A stretch of DNA of 33,615 nucleotides from Macrococcoides caseolyticum. Its GTDB lineage: Bacteria; Bacillota; Bacilli; Staphylococcales; Staphylococcaceae. Below, piece by piece: positions 17,993 to 26,979 of the stretch (positions are counted from its first letter, which is position 1; each line of letters opens with the position of its first letter). The notes under the pieces were generated by a model. That model had not been told where the DNA came from. It was given only the letters and a program-made list of their open reading frames with translations, and ran no database searches. Location: positions 1-33,615 of the forward strand of contig NZ_PPRM01000032.1 in assembly GCF_002902665.1 (NCBI RefSeq). The letters are read 5' to 3'. The position numbers were made by a program, and so were the translations under genes.

Positions 17993-19372
17993 TTATTTTC
18001 CGAGACAGAACTGGCTAAAGAGTTGATCAATAAGCCCATCATCGACAGACTCTCCAATAACTTCACCAAGTAATTCCCATGTTTTTATCAAGTCGATTTG
18101 AATCATATCAACCGGCACACCTAATTCTGCTGCAGATATCGCATCACCAATCGAAGTTTTCGCACTTTTAAGCAGACTGATATGTCTTGCATTTGATACA
18201 TATGTCATATCTTGATTTGACACTTCTCCAGCAAAAAATAACGTACGAATCTGTTCTTCGAGTTCTTCAATTCCTTGTTGTGACAGCATCGAAGTTCTAA
18301 CAATTGGCGCATTCCCTACCATCGTTTTAACTTCTTCTAAATCTAATTTAGTTTCTAAATCGGTCTTGTTAATAATCACGATTACATCTTCATTTTTTAT
18401 TATTTCTGCTAACTTATAATCTTCCTCTGTTAAAATTTCATTATTATTTAATACATACAATATTAAATCTGCTTTCTTAAGCGCTTCTCTACTTCGTTCT
18501 ACACCGATTTTTTCTACAATATCCTCTGTTTCACGTATACCCGCTGTATCCACAAGTCTTAATGGCACGCCGCGCACGTTCACGTACTCTTCCAGCACGT
18601 CACGAGTCGTTCCTGCAATTTCTGTAACGATAGCTTTATTATCTTGAATCAAATTGTTCAGCATTGAACTTTTTCCGACATTTGGTTTACCAACAATTAC
18701 TGTAGATAACCCTTCTCTTAAAATTTTACCTTGATTAGCTGTTTGTAAAAGATTCGTAATACTTCCTTCGATCTTACGCGCTTCTTCCATTAAAAATGTA
18801 TTAGTAGCTTCTTCAACATCATCATATTCAGGATAGTCGATATTCACTTCTACTTGCGCTAATATTTCAAGGATAGATTGTCTTAAACCTTTAATCAGTA
18901 CACTTAAACGTCCTTCGATCTGCTGCATTGCAACACGACTTGCTCGGTCTGTTTTAGAACGAATAAAATCCATCGTCGCTTCAGCTTGAGATAAATCAAT
19001 TCTTCCGTTTAAGAAAGCACGTTTTGTAAATTCACCCGGTTCAGCAAGTCTTGCACCATTCGTAAGTGCAAGTTCAAGTACACGATTAACCGTCATAATT
19101 CCGCCATGACAATTAATTTCCACGATATCCTCACGCGTATATGTTCTTGGTGCTCGCATCACTGCGACCATCACCTCTTCGATAATTTCATTCGATGCTG
19201 GGTCTATAATATGCCCGTAATTAATCGTATGTGATGCAACGTCACTTAATTGATGCTTGCCTTTATATAATTTATCCGCAATCGATATGGCATCGTTACC
19301 TGATAGACGGACAATCGCAATCGCACCTTCACCCATAGGTGTTGAAATACTTGCAATAGTATCCAATTCCAT
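17993..19372 (-). CDS. mnmE: tRNA modification GTPase MnmE
   Basis: The 459-residue partner of MnmG. The N-terminal folate-binding domain (about 1-118) begins [22 protein letters not shown]; a helical domain carries an inserted GTPase (about 220-380) with P-loop [11 protein letters not shown], switch [10 protein letters not shown] and specificity motif NKTD. The C-terminus CLGK is the invariant C-x-G-K motif needed for tRNA modification. AAAGGAGGT precedes the ATG. It is the third gene of the rnpA-jag-mnmE-mnmG-rsmG-noc series, 121 bases after jag with a long hairpin in the gap. Confidence 0.98.
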   Translation of the reverse strand: MELDTIASISTPMGEGAIAIVRLSGNDAISIADKLYKGKHQLSDVASHTINYGHIIDPASNEIIEEVMVAVMRAPRTYTREDIVEINCHGGIMTVNRVLELALTNGARLAEPGEFTKRAFLNGRIDLSQAEATMDFIRSKTDRASRVAMQQIEGRLSVLIKGLRQSILEILAQVEVNIDYPEYDDVEEATNTFLMEEARKIEGSITNLLQTANQGKILREGLSTVIVGKPNVGKSSMLNNLIQDNKAIVTEIAGTTRDVLEEYVNVRGVPLRLVDTAGIRETEDIVEKIGVERSREALKKADLILYVLNNNEILTEEDYKLAEIIKNEDVIVIINKTDLETKLDLEEVKTMVGNAPIVRTSMLSQQGIEELEEQIRTLFFAGEVSNQDMTYVSNARHISLLKSAKTSIGDAISAAELGVPVDMIQIDLIKTWELLGEVIGESVDDGLIDQLFSQFCLGK

Positions 19373-19448
19373 AAAATTACCTCCTTTGATTCCTTTAAAT
19401 TTTAAGCTTAATCTTATGAATAATAAATCACTTTGCCTCGCATAAACA

Positions 19449-19484
19449 GATTAACTCTAAAAACAATCGTTTTTAGAGTTAATC
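19449..19484 (-). terminator. Perfect 16-bp hairpin between jag and mnmE
   Basis: GATTAACTCTAAAAAC (19449-19464) and its exact complement (19469-19484) with a 4-base loop, 9 bases after jag. The minus-strand flank is only TGTTTATG, so it may be a leaky terminator or an RNA-processing or stability element. Confidence 0.55.
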
Positions 19485-19493
19485 AAGTAAATA

Positions 19494-20237
19494 TTATCTT
19501 GAACGAATGACAAGGTAACGGTGAGGCTCTCTACCTTCTGAATATGTTTCAATGTTGTCTATCTTTGCAAGTATTTGGTGCATAATTTTACGCTCATAGT
19601 TTGGCATTGGTTCAAATTTAACAGGCTCACCAGTCGCTATAGCTTTTTTTGACATATTTAAAGCCAGGTTCTGCAACGTTTCTCTTCGCTTTTCTCGATA
19701 ATTTTCGATATCTAACGTAATTATGGTGAACCCTTTTTCAAGATGATTGAAATAGTTTTGTGCAAGGACTTGCAAGCTGTTTAGCACTTGACCACGTCTA
19801 CCAATTATTCGAGATGCTTCTGCTGATGAAATATTCATAATAACTTCATCCTTATTCTTATAGATGAGCTCCATAGAAGCTTCATATCCCATAGCATCAA
19901 TAACTTGCAATACATACTCTTTAACCAATTCTAGAGATTGTTGTTTTCTATTTGACTTTATCTCAATATTCTTTTCAGGCGTTGTAACTTTAGGCGTTTC
20001 GTCTATATTCTTATCTGAAGATTGCTCTATGATAGGTATAATCGTCTTTTCGCGTTTTACTTCTGGATCAATTACAATGAGCTTAACCTCTGCATTTTGT
20101 TTACCAATCCCGAATATTCCCTTCCTGCCAGCATTCAATACTTCAATCTTCACCTGACTTTCAGAAACATTCATGATATCTAGTCCTTTTTTAATTGCAT
20201 CTTCTACAGTAATATCAATAAAGGTTTGTTCTAACAA
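19494..20237 (-). CDS. jag: RNA-binding protein Jag (KhpB), KH-R3H
   Basis: A 247-residue RNA-binding protein linked in other firmicutes to cell elongation and post-transcriptional control. Domains in order: Jag_N (about 1-50, with VLNAGRKGIFGIGKQNAEV), a Glu/Lys/Thr-rich linker (55-95), a KH domain with IIGRRGQVLNSLQVL (about 140-160) and a C-terminal R3H domain with NYREKRRETL and SEGREPHRYLVI. The start is the TTG with GGAGG 7 bases upstream; a longer frame would run into rnpA and lacks a site. In Bacillus the membrane insertase gene (spoIIIJ/yidC) lies between rnpA and jag; it is absent here. Confidence 0.93.
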   Translation of the reverse strand: MLEQTFIDITVEDAIKKGLDIMNVSESQVKIEVLNAGRKGIFGIGKQNAEVKLIVIDPEVKREKTIIPIIEQSSDKNIDETPKVTTPEKNIEIKSNRKQQSLELVKEYVLQVIDAMGYEASMELIYKNKDEVIMNISSAEASRIIGRRGQVLNSLQVLAQNYFNHLEKGFTIITLDIENYREKRRETLQNLALNMSKKAIATGEPVKFEPMPNYERKIMHQILAKIDNIETYSEGREPHRYLVIRSR

Positions 20238-20253
20238 TAGATTTCCTCCGTCT

Positions 20254-20601
20254 TTAAGTGATTCTTTTGTTAAAACCTTTGGCAATCTTCATTACATGTT
20301 CCAGACTTTTATTGATTTCATTTGTTGTCATTTCTTTAGAAGGTTGCCTGGCGATTACAATAAAATCATCTTTAATAATATCTTCTTTATGTTTCGTAAA
20401 ACTTTCTCTTATCGCACGCTTTATTCTATTTCGAGTGACAGCATTACCAATTTTCTTAGATACTGAAATACCGAGTCTAAAATGCTCATTTTCACTATTT
20501 TTCTGACGATATATAATAAACTGGCGATTCGCTACAGACTTACCATTTTTATAGATTTTCTGAAAATCTTCATTCTTCTTAATACGATACGCTTTTTCCA
20601 T
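20254..20601 (-). CDS. rnpA: Ribonuclease P protein component
   Basis: Protein subunit of RNase P, which matures the 5' ends of tRNAs. The 115 residues start MEKAYRIKKNEDFQKIYK as in staphylococci, and include the central RNA-binding motif RNRIKRAIRE at 57-67, plus FRLGISVSKKIGNAV and DDFIVIARQPSKEM. The ATG at 20601 is preferred over 20613 for family length; the binding site GAGATGG is weak. It is separated from rpmH by a good terminator and has its own promoter at 20640-20668, so its expression can be set apart from that of rpmH. The jag gene begins 16 bases downstream. Confidence 0.96.
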   Translation of the reverse strand: MEKAYRIKKNEDFQKIYKNGKSVANRQFIIYRQKNSENEHFRLGISVSKKIGNAVTRNRIKRAIRESFTKHKEDIIKDDFIVIARQPSKEMTTNEINKSLEHVMKIAKGFNKRIT

Positions 20602-20639
20602 TTTATACACCATCTCATCATCAATACATATTCTTATTT

Positions 20640-20668
20640 ATTATACTAAAATTTATATCCTATTTAAA
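20640..20668 (-). promoter_or_regulatory. Probable promoter of rnpA
   Basis: TTTAAA, 17 bases, TATAAT on the minus strand, directly after the rpmH terminator. The -10 is perfect, the -35 matches four of six. Confidence 0.55.
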
Positions 20669-20669
20669 C

Positions 20670-20700
20670 AAAAAAAAGACCACTGAATGTTCAGTGATCT
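20670..20700 (-). terminator. Terminator after rpmH
   Basis: Minus-strand stem AGATCACTGAA / TTCAGTGGTCT (20690-20700 with 20677-20687, one G-U pair) followed by seven T. Its first base is the last base of the rpmH stop codon. Confidence 0.88.
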
Positions 20701-20837
20701 TATGCTGATAATACTTTTCTGCCTTTACGACGACGACGCGCTAATACGTTACGTCCGTTTTTCGTGCTCATACGTGCACGGAATCCATGAACTTTACTAT
20801 GTTTACGTTTATTTGGTTGATAAGTACGTTTTACCAC
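20700..20837 (-). CDS. rpmH: 50S ribosomal protein L34
   Basis: A 45-residue very basic protein reading [18 protein letters not shown], then [17 protein letters not shown] and ending [10 protein letters not shown], the complete L34 sequence. It starts with GTG, 8 bases after GGAGGT. It is divergent from dnaA with oriC between them, as in almost all firmicutes, and is first of the leftward series rpmH-rnpA-jag. Confidence 0.98.
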   Translation of the reverse strand: MVKRTYQPNKRKHSKVHGFRARMSTKNGRNVLARRRRKGRKVLSA

Positions 20838-20963
20838 TTAAAAACACCTCCATTAAATGAAATTTCATCTATCGATTCTTATAGAATTTCGCCTAGTGAT
20901 TTATAGTAACTACTGAAGTATACCAAATTTCTATAGGTTAAGCAACTTTAATTTTTAGTATAT

Positions 20964-21275
20964 TTATCCACTTATCCACATAATATTTTAATTATTTTGT
21001 GGATAAGTAACTAGGTATTTTTAAGTTTTTAAAGTTATCCACTGGTTTTTCCTAAATTCCACAGCTCATTTTTATAACATGTGTGATTAAGTATAATTTT
21101 GTGGATAACCATTTAAACATATTGATATTATTACTTTTTTTTGATAAGATTTGATTATATTTTTCTGTGGATAAAGATTGCAATATTTATTTATCCACAA
21201 TTTGTGTGTAAGTTGTGGATAAATAAAGTTGAACTTGTTATTACTATTATACACAATTAGATTTTATGTGAATAA
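20964..21275. other. oriC, upstream part: DnaA-box cluster
   Basis: Boxes matching TTATNCACA or its complement with at most one mismatch lie at 20964-20972 (last base T), 20972-20980, 20998-21006, 21035-21043 (last base T), 21100-21108, 21166-21174, 21191-21199, 21214-21222, 21247-21255 (TTATACACA) and 21267-21275 (TGTGAATAA). Most are the perfect TTATCCACA/TGTGGATAA. This AT-rich stretch between rpmH and dnaA is the upstream half of a bipartite Bacillus-type origin and probably also autoregulates dnaA. There is no gene in it. Confidence 0.93.
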
Positions 21276-21310
21276 CTAAAAAAGAATTTTAATTAGAAAG
21301 AGGATATATT

Positions 21311-22648
21311 ATGAGTGGAATAGATACCATTTGGGAAAAAGTACTCGCAAATATAAAGCATCGACTTGCACCTGCAAGTTATGATACATGGTTTAAAGAG
21401 ACAAAGATTAAAGTGCTAAATAACCACCAAGTAGTGATTCAAGCACCTACTTCTTTTATTTCAGAATGGCTGCAAACAAATTATATTGATTTTATTCAAG
21501 AAGCATTTATCGAAGAGATCGGAGAAAAACTCAATATAAAAGTGATTTCTTCTGAAGACGAACTTATGAATAATGAAAAAGAAGCCCCTGTAAGAAAGAT
21601 TCAACAAACAAGTCAAGAACTATTACCGAATCAGTTAAATACAGATAATACATTTGATACGTTCGTAATCGGCAGTGGAAATCGATTCAGTCATGCAGCT
21701 AGTTTAGCTGTCGCAGAAGCGCCCGCAAAAGCTTATAATCCCTTATTTATCTATGGCGGTGTAGGCCTTGGTAAAACCCATCTCATGCATGCAATCGGGC
21801 ATTACGTGATGGAGCATAAAGAAAATGCGAAAGTTGTTTATATTTCTAGTGAAAAGTTTATGAATGAATTTATTAACTCGATTAAAGATAACAAGACTGA
21901 AGAGTTCAGATCAAAATATAGAAATGTTGACGTTCTTCTAATTGATGATATTCAGTTTCTTGCTGGTAAAGAATCTACCCAGGAAGAATTCTTCCATACT
22001 TTCAATGAGTTACATCAGAACCATAAACAAATTGTTATTTCTAGTGACCGAGCACCGAAAGAAATCCCAACATTAGAAGAGCGCCTTCGTACCCGCTTCG
22101 AGTGGGGATTAATTACCGATGTAACGCCACCTGATCTAGAAACTAGGATTGCTATCCTAAGAAAGAAGTCAGAAGAAGAAAATATTGATATTCCGAACGA
22201 AGCGATGCTTTATATCGCTACGCAAATCCAGTCCAATATTCGTGAATTAGAAGGTGCTTTAACACGTGTATCCGCATATTCAAAACTTGTAAATCGTGAA
22301 CTTAATTCCGACCTTGTCGCTGAAGCATTGAAAGATATTATTGCTACTAGTAAACCTAAGAAAGTAACGATTAAGGATATTCAACTTGCAGTCGGAGAAT
22401 ATTATAATGTGCGTCTCGAAGATTTTAGTGCTAAGAAACGTACGAAATCGATTGCTTTTCCTAGACAAATAGCAATGTACCTTGCACGTGAACTCACGGA
22501 CTTCTCTTTACCAAAGATTGGTGAAGAATTTGGTGGAAGAGATCATACTACAGTGATACACGCACATGAAAAGATAAAAAATCAACTGGAAACAGACGAG
22601 AGTTTAAAAAATGAACTGAAAAATATCGAAAAAGATATCACCAGCTAA
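21311..22648 (+). CDS. dnaA: Chromosomal replication initiator DnaA
   Basis: The 445-residue AAA+ initiator that binds the flanking boxes and opens the origin. Domain I (about 1-85) starts with [20 protein letters not shown] and has the W-x-x-T-YDTWF helix; domain II is a short variable linker (86-110); domain III holds Walker [10 protein letters not shown] (149-157), Walker [12 protein letters not shown] (206-216), and the sensor and arginine-finger part [12 protein letters not shown]; domain IV carries the box-binding helix-turn-helix with the signature [15 protein letters not shown]. The ATG follows AGAGGA. DnaA boxes on both sides indicate autoregulation. Confidence 0.98.
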   Translation: MSGIDTIWEKVLANIKHRLAPASYDTWFKETKIKVLNNHQVVIQAPTSFISEWLQTNYIDFIQEAFIEEIGEKLNIKVISSEDELMNNEKEAPVRKIQQTSQELLPNQLNTDNTFDTFVIGSGNRFSHAASLAVAEAPAKAYNPLFIYGGVGLGKTHLMHAIGHYVMEHKENAKVVYISSEKFMNEFINSIKDNKTEEFRSKYRNVDVLLIDDIQFLAGKESTQEEFFHTFNELHQNHKQIVISSDRAPKEIPTLEERLRTRFEWGLITDVTPPDLETRIAILRKKSEEENIDIPNEAMLYIATQIQSNIRELEGALTRVSAYSKLVNRELNSDLVAEALKDIIATSKPKKVTIKDIQLAVGEYYNVRLEDFSAKKRTKSIAFPRQIAMYLARELTDFSLPKIGEEFGGRDHTTVIHAHEKIKNQLETDESLKNELKNIEKDITS

Positions 22649-22649
22649 C

Positions 22650-22775
22650 TGTGGATAGTGTGGATAGTGATGCAAAGCTTACACACAAGTTATGCACATG
22701 TGGATACTTACAGACTCTAATCATTTATCCACTTATCCACGTATTCACAGCCCCTATTACTATTATTACTATTTT
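22650..22775. other. oriC, downstream part: DnaA boxes, GC patch and DnaA-trios (unwinding site)
   Basis: Directly after dnaA: boxes TGTGGATAG at 22650 and 22659, TTATGCACA at 22690, TGTGGATAC at 22699, then three head-to-tail boxes at 22725 (TTATCCACT), 22733 (TTATCCACG) and 22741 (GTATTCACA), each sharing one base with the next. These are followed by AGCCCC (22749-22754) and six triplets TAT TAC TAT TAT TAC TAT (22755-22772), then A/T-rich DNA. Box pair, GC patch and DnaA-trios in this order are the basal unwinding system known from Bacillus subtilis. Replication should start here. Confidence 0.93.
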
Positions 22776-22821
22776 AAAAAAGATATTATATACTTATAAA
22801 TATCAATTAAGGAGATTTACT

Positions 22822-23955
22822 ATGAAATTTACAATACAAAGAGACTACTTTATAGCACAATTAAATGACACATTAAAAGCAATCTCACCAAGAACAACTT
22901 TACCTGTCTTAACGGGTATTAAATTAGATGTATTTGATAATCGACTTGTCTTAACAGGTTCAGATTCTGAAGTATCTATTGAAATTACAATTCCTTCAGA
23001 ACTTAATCATGAAGAAATTCTTACAGTAGAAAACAAGGGATCGATTGTATTGCCAGGTAGATTCTTTGTTGATATCATAAAAAAACTTCCTGCTGACACA
23101 GTAACCATTGAAACGAATGATCAGTTCCAGGCCAAAATTACATCAGGTCAATCAGAGTTCAATGTTTCAGGAATTGATTCTGATCAATATCCACTTTTAC
23201 CGCAAGTAAGTGAAGAAGAAGCAATCACCTTACCTGTAAAAGTTCTTAAAAATATTATAAAGCAAACAAATTTTGCAGTGTCCACGTCAGAAACACGTCC
23301 AGTATTAACAGGTGTTAACTGGCTGATAAGAGATAATGTATTAAACTGTACTGCAACAGATTCACATCGCTTAGCTTTACGTAAACTTAAACTAGAAGAT
23401 ACGAATATCGACGAAATTAATGTCATTATTCCTGGTAAAGCTTTAAGCGAACTCAATAAAATTATTGGAGATAATGAAGATACAATTGATATTTTCTTTG
23501 CAGCGAACCAAGTTTTATTTAAATTTGGACATATTAACTTTATTTCTCGTTTACTTGAAGGAAATTATCCAGATACATCGAGATTATTCCCTGAAATCTC
23601 AGAAACAGCACTTTCAATTAATAATGGTGACTTTTTCCACGCCATAGATCGTGCATCGTTATTAGCGCGTGAAGGTGGAAATAATGTTATTAAATTATCT
23701 GCAACTGATAATACGGTAGAATTATCATCTACGTCTCCTGAAATAGGTACTGTAAAGGAAAATGTGAAAACATCTAAATTTGATGGAACTGGAATTAAAA
23801 TCTCATTTAACTCTAAGTACATGATGGATGCGTTGCGTGCAATCGATGTTGATGATGTACGTGTTGAATTCTTTGGAACGATGAGACCTTTCATTCTAAA
23901 ACCCGACGAAGACGATAATTTAATCCAATTAATTTTACCGATTAGAACATACTAA
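22822..23955 (+). CDS. dnaN: DNA polymerase III beta subunit (sliding clamp)
   Basis: The ring-shaped processivity clamp of the replicase. The 377 residues (staphylococcal length) start MKFTIQRDYFIAQLNDTL, with three repeated clamp domains of about 125 residues; SPRTTLPVLTGIKLD and TRPVLTGVNW mark repeats, ATDSHRLALRK the second domain, and the C-terminus is FILKPDEDDNLIQLILPIRTY. The start is the ATG 8 bases after AAGGAG; an open frame continues back to 22651 through oriC but is not coding. A strong terminator closes the gene, unlike in Bacillus where yaaA and recF follow without interruption. Confidence 0.98.
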   Translation: MKFTIQRDYFIAQLNDTLKAISPRTTLPVLTGIKLDVFDNRLVLTGSDSEVSIEITIPSELNHEEILTVENKGSIVLPGRFFVDIIKKLPADTVTIETNDQFQAKITSGQSEFNVSGIDSDQYPLLPQVSEEEAITLPVKVLKNIIKQTNFAVSTSETRPVLTGVNWLIRDNVLNCTATDSHRLALRKLKLEDTNIDEINVIIPGKALSELNKIIGDNEDTIDIFFAANQVLFKFGHINFISRLLEGNYPDTSRLFPEISETALSINNGDFFHAIDRASLLAREGGNNVIKLSATDNTVELSSTSPEIGTVKENVKTSKFDGTGIKISFNSKYMMDALRAIDVDDVRVEFFGTMRPFILKPDEDDNLIQLILPIRTY

Positions 23956-23982
23956 AACTGAGCAATTGCTCAGTTTTTTTTT
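23955..23982 (+). terminator. Terminator of dnaN
   Basis: Perfect palindrome AAACTGAGCAA/TTGCTCAGTTT (23955-23976) followed by a run of nine T, beginning at the dnaN stop codon. Confidence 0.93.
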
Positions 23983-23990
23983 GTTATATT

Positions 23991-24020
23991 TTGAACCTTA
24001 CATGCTAAAAACTGTATAAT
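23991..24020 (+). promoter_or_regulatory. Promoter of the ABC exporter genes
   Basis: TTGAAC, 18 bases, TATAAT, 31 bases before the start codon and immediately behind the dnaN terminator. Confidence 0.65.
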
Positions 24021-24051
24021 ATTGTTAGTAAATACAATAAAGGAGAGGTCT

Positions 24052-24948
24052 ATGTTAAAACTTGAAAATGTATCAAAGCAGTTTGAAGAATTTAAAGCTG
24101 TGGATAATGTCAATATCGAAGTTCCTCAAGGAGAAATGCTCGGATTTCTTGGTGGGAATGGTGCAGGCAAGACAACAACTTTCAGGATGATTCTTGGTTT
24201 GTTAGAAAAGTCATCAGGGACAATTACGTTTGACGGAAAACCGATTAATTATTCAATGACAGATAATATCGGGTATTTACCTGAGGAGCGTGGTTTAAAT
24301 CCGAAATTGAAAGTTTCCGAACAAATTCAATATTTAGCCCGTTTAAAAGGTATGAAAAAATCAGAAGTTGATAAAGCATTAGATTATTGGTTAGAACGTT
24401 TCGAAGTACCAGAGAATAAACATAAAAAAATTGAAGAATTATCAAAAGGTAATCAGCAAAAAATTCAATTAATCGGGGCAATTATACATAATCCTCAATT
24501 ATTAATACTAGATGAACCATTCAGTGGATTAGATCCAGTAAACGTTGAAATTCTTAAATCAGCTGTAAAAGAGATGAACGATAATGGCGCAACGATTGTG
24601 TTTAGTTCACATCGTATGGAACATGTAGAAGAAATGTGTGATTATGTGTGCATATTAAATAAAGGCAAGACTGTTGTTTCTGGTAATATCAAGCAAGTGA
24701 AACACGACTTTGGAAAGAAAGAAATAATTATCGAAGGTGACCATGATTTTAGTCATCTTGCTGAAATTGAGGGCGTTGTAAAGTTTAAACAAAATAAAAA
24801 TGATGTAAGATTAACGATTAAAGATCAATCGATTGCACCCATTGTTTTTGAAGCGGTAAAAAAAATAGGTTTTGTAACAAGATTCCAAGTTGATGAACCT
24901 TCTCTGAACGACATCTTTATTGAGAAAGTAGGTGGTGCGATTGAATAA
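24052..24948 (+). CDS. ABC exporter ATP-binding protein, NatA/YhaQ type
   Basis: A 298-residue ATPase. Walker A is GGNGAGKTT at 34-42, the Q-loop region GYLPEERGLNPKLKV at 74-88, the signature LSKGNQQ at 130-136 (a common variant of LSGGQ in this subfamily) and Walker B LLILDEPFSGLDP at 150-162, with the H-loop SSHRMEHVEEMC. A C-terminal domain of about 80 residues follows (DUF4162-like, KKEIIIEGDHDF). It pairs with the next gene, overlapping it by 8 bases. NatA-type ATPases drive sodium, drug or peptide export; the substrate here is unknown. The ATG is 3 bases after AGGAGAGG; the upstream frame to 24022 lacks a site. Confidence 0.93.
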   Translation: MLKLENVSKQFEEFKAVDNVNIEVPQGEMLGFLGGNGAGKTTTFRMILGLLEKSSGTITFDGKPINYSMTDNIGYLPEERGLNPKLKVSEQIQYLARLKGMKKSEVDKALDYWLERFEVPENKHKKIEELSKGNQQKIQLIGAIIHNPQLLILDEPFSGLDPVNVEILKSAVKEMNDNGATIVFSSHRMEHVEEMCDYVCILNKGKTVVSGNIKQVKHDFGKKEIIIEGDHDFSHLAEIEGVVKFKQNKNDVRLTIKDQSIAPIVFEAVKKIGFVTRFQVDEPSLNDIFIEKVGGAIE

Positions 24949-26182
24949 ATTTATACCGACGTTCTGGCTGACATATTGGAAGAAAATATCAAGTAAATCC
25001 TTTATCTTCTCAACACTATTCATGATCCTTATATTCGTTGGATTAAGTAATGCTGACAAAATTTATGATTACTTTGATAAGAGTGAAGATGAAATTACTG
25101 TGATTTCAAGCGCTGATAAAGCTTTGGCAACTGCTTTTAAAGAAAGTTATCATAAGCTTGATAAGAAAAAGAAACTAAAAATTGTAGACTTTAAGAAAGG
25201 CGAAGAAGGAATTAAAGATGAAACTTATAAATATTTAATTGACATAAAGGAAAACCAAGACAAAACAATTGAAGCAAAGGTATATTCAACTGAGTACGCA
25301 AGTGACAGTGTAATGGGCGCTGTGCGTTCAACTTTAACAGCATTTCAAAGTAACAATATTGCACAATCATTAAATTTATCACAAGATGATTTAAACCGTG
25401 TGATGAGTGAAGCAAAAGTTACAGATAAAGTTATTAAGCCTAAAGATGCGAACGATAACGTATCTGAACAAAGTAAAGCGCTAAATACGGCACTAGTTTA
25501 TGCAGGATTGTTTTTAATCTTTATTATTACGATTAATTACGGAAGTCAAATTGCCACCGAAATTGCTCAAGAAAAATCTTCGCGTGTCATTGAAATGATT
25601 ATTACGAGCATCTCTCCGATTACTCACTTAATGGCTAAAATATTAGGCGTAATCGCTGTGGCAGTGACGCAGATGATGATATATGCCATTGCCATTATCA
25701 TTTGTATATATGCATTTAGCTTGGAAAAAACCGTAAATGAATTGGGGTTTACCTTTGGTGCAGAAAATGTAAGGATATTAGTATATGCAATCATCTTTTT
25801 GATATTGGGATTACTCATCTATATAAGTTCTAGTGCGATTGTCGGATCTCTGACGAACCGTATCGAAGATATAGGACAGGCAATTATGCCTGTAACGATG
25901 CTAAATATGATTGCTTTTTATATTGCAATGTTTAGTTTATCTAAACCAGATACATTACTTGTAAAAATTGCAAGTTATATTCCATTCTTCACACCTCAAA
26001 TCATGTTACTTAGAACAATTTCAACTAAAACGAGTGATATCGAGATTATGATAGGTATAATTGTTTGTATCATTACAATCATCTTACTACTCTTTATCGC
26101 CGCTAAAATATATAAAGGTAGTGTATTCAGTACAGATAAAAATATGCTTAAAAACTTCAAACGTGCACTTAAAACTAAATAA
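24941..26182 (+). CDS. ABC exporter permease, NatB/YhaP type (ABC-2 family)
   Basis: A 413-residue membrane protein: one N-terminal helix (about 21-38), a large outer-face domain rich in Lys, Asp and Glu (about 40-180), then a cluster of about six helices (180-395) and a short basic tail. The segment YGSQIATEIAQEKSSRVIEMIITSISPITHLMAKILG is the conserved first intracellular part of NatB-like ABC-2 permeases. It forms the transport channel for the preceding ATPase. The start is most likely the TTG 5 bases after AGGTGG; GTG at 24932 would add three residues. Translational coupling is likely. No clear terminator follows. Confidence 0.9.
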   Translation: MNKFIPTFWLTYWKKISSKSFIFSTLFMILIFVGLSNADKIYDYFDKSEDEITVISSADKALATAFKESYHKLDKKKKLKIVDFKKGEEGIKDETYKYLIDIKENQDKTIEAKVYSTEYASDSVMGAVRSTLTAFQSNNIAQSLNLSQDDLNRVMSEAKVTDKVIKPKDANDNVSEQSKALNTALVYAGLFLIFIITINYGSQIATEIAQEKSSRVIEMIITSISPITHLMAKILGVIAVAVTQMMIYAIAIIICIYAFSLEKTVNELGFTFGAENVRILVYAIIFLILGLLIYISSSAIVGSLTNRIEDIGQAIMPVTMLNMIAFYIAMFSLSKPDTLLVKIASYIPFFTPQIMLLRTISTKTSDIEIMIGIIVCIITIILLLFIAAKIYKGSVFSTDKNMLKNFKRALKTK

Positions 26183-26218
26183 TGTCACAAAATCTTAATG
26201 ATTATACACGTGCAAAAT

Positions 26219-26247
26219 TTGATTAATTAATATAAAATTTATACTAT
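26219..26247 (+). promoter_or_regulatory. Probable promoter of the thiol oxidoreductase pair
   Basis: TTGATT, 17 bases, TACTAT, 24 bases before the start codon. Confidence 0.5.
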
Positions 26248-26271
26248 CAATTAATTGTATAGGAGATAGTT

Positions 26272-26979
26272 ATGAAAAATAAAGGATCACTAATTTTTAC
26301 GATGATAATGACCCTGCTTGTTATTGGCGTCATTGCTGCATTGATTATTTCAAATCAAAATAAGAAAGAAAGTTCCGTAGATACTGAATCATTAGGTACT
26401 GCAAATACGAACAATCAGCAAGGATTAAAACTATTAGATCAAATCGATATTAAAGATCAACCAATGATTGGTAAAGATGAAGCAAAGGTTACAATCATAG
26501 AATTTGGAGATTTTAAATGTCCGGCATGTAAGGTGTTCGAATTAGATATCAAACCTGACTTGAAAAAGAAATATATAGATAGCGGAAAAGCTAAGTTGTA
26601 TTTCATTAATACCCCATTTCATGGTGAAGGATCGATGCTTGGGAGTCTGGCCGCGGAAACATTGATTAAACAAGAACCTAAAAAGTATAGTGCATTTCAA
26701 AAGGCATTATTCGAAATGCAACCTAATACAGAAGAAGAGTGGTTGACGATAGATGCTGTTAAGAAAGCAGCAAAAATCGCCTCTGTAAGCAATATAGACA
26801 AACTTGTAAAAGATGTTGAAGCTTTAAAAGAAAAAGCAGCAGTTAAAAAGGATATCAATCTTGTTGAAAAACATAATGTGACAATGACACCGACTATCAT
26901 TGTAAACGGAAAAGAAGTTAAAAATCCAATGGATCCTGCTGAAGTGGATAAAGTAATCGATGAGGCAGTTAAACAATGA
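26272..26979 (+). CDS. bdbD: DsbA-like thiol-disulfide oxidoreductase, membrane anchored (BdbD-like)
   Basis: A 235-residue protein with an uncleaved N-terminal membrane anchor (about 7-26, LIFTMIMTLLVIGVIAALII) and an outer thioredoxin-fold domain with a helical insertion. The active site is FGDFKC83PAC86, and the cis-proline loop is TMTPTIIVNG near residue 211. There is no lipobox cysteine. It should introduce disulfides into exported proteins. The gene overlaps the following DsbB-like gene by ATGA, so the oxidase and its quinone-linked partner are made together, as in Bacillus bdbDC. TAGGAGAT precedes the ATG. The symbol is by analogy; CPAC rather than CPHC/CPSC is a variant active site. 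Confidence 0.88.
   Translation: MKNKGSLIFTMIMTLLVIGVIAALIISNQNKKESSVDTESLGTANTNNQQGLKLLDQIDIKDQPMIGKDEAKVTIIEFGDFKCPACKVFELDIKPDLKKKYIDSGKAKLYFINTPFHGEGSMLGSLAAETLIKQEPKKYSAFQKALFEMQPNTEEEWLTIDAVKKAAKIASVSNIDKLVKDVEALKEKAAVKKDINLVEKHNVTMTPTIIVNGKEVKNPMDPAEVDKVIDEAVKQ

Noticed and set aside
18527-18542. TGTTTCACGTATACCC in mnmE as a parS site.
   Set aside because: Only the left half fits; the right half matches poorly (about 12 of 16), and it is in conserved coding sequence.
20238-20285. Upstream extension of jag into rnpA.
   Set aside because: The extension overlaps rnpA and encodes the ribosome binding site of the TTG start as amino acids; Jag_N homology begins after the TTG.
22651-22821. 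An open frame that would extend DnaN by 57 residues into the dnaA-dnaN gap.
   Set aside because: The stretch is the origin with DnaA boxes and trios; DnaN homologues begin at MKFTI, which has an AAGGAG site.
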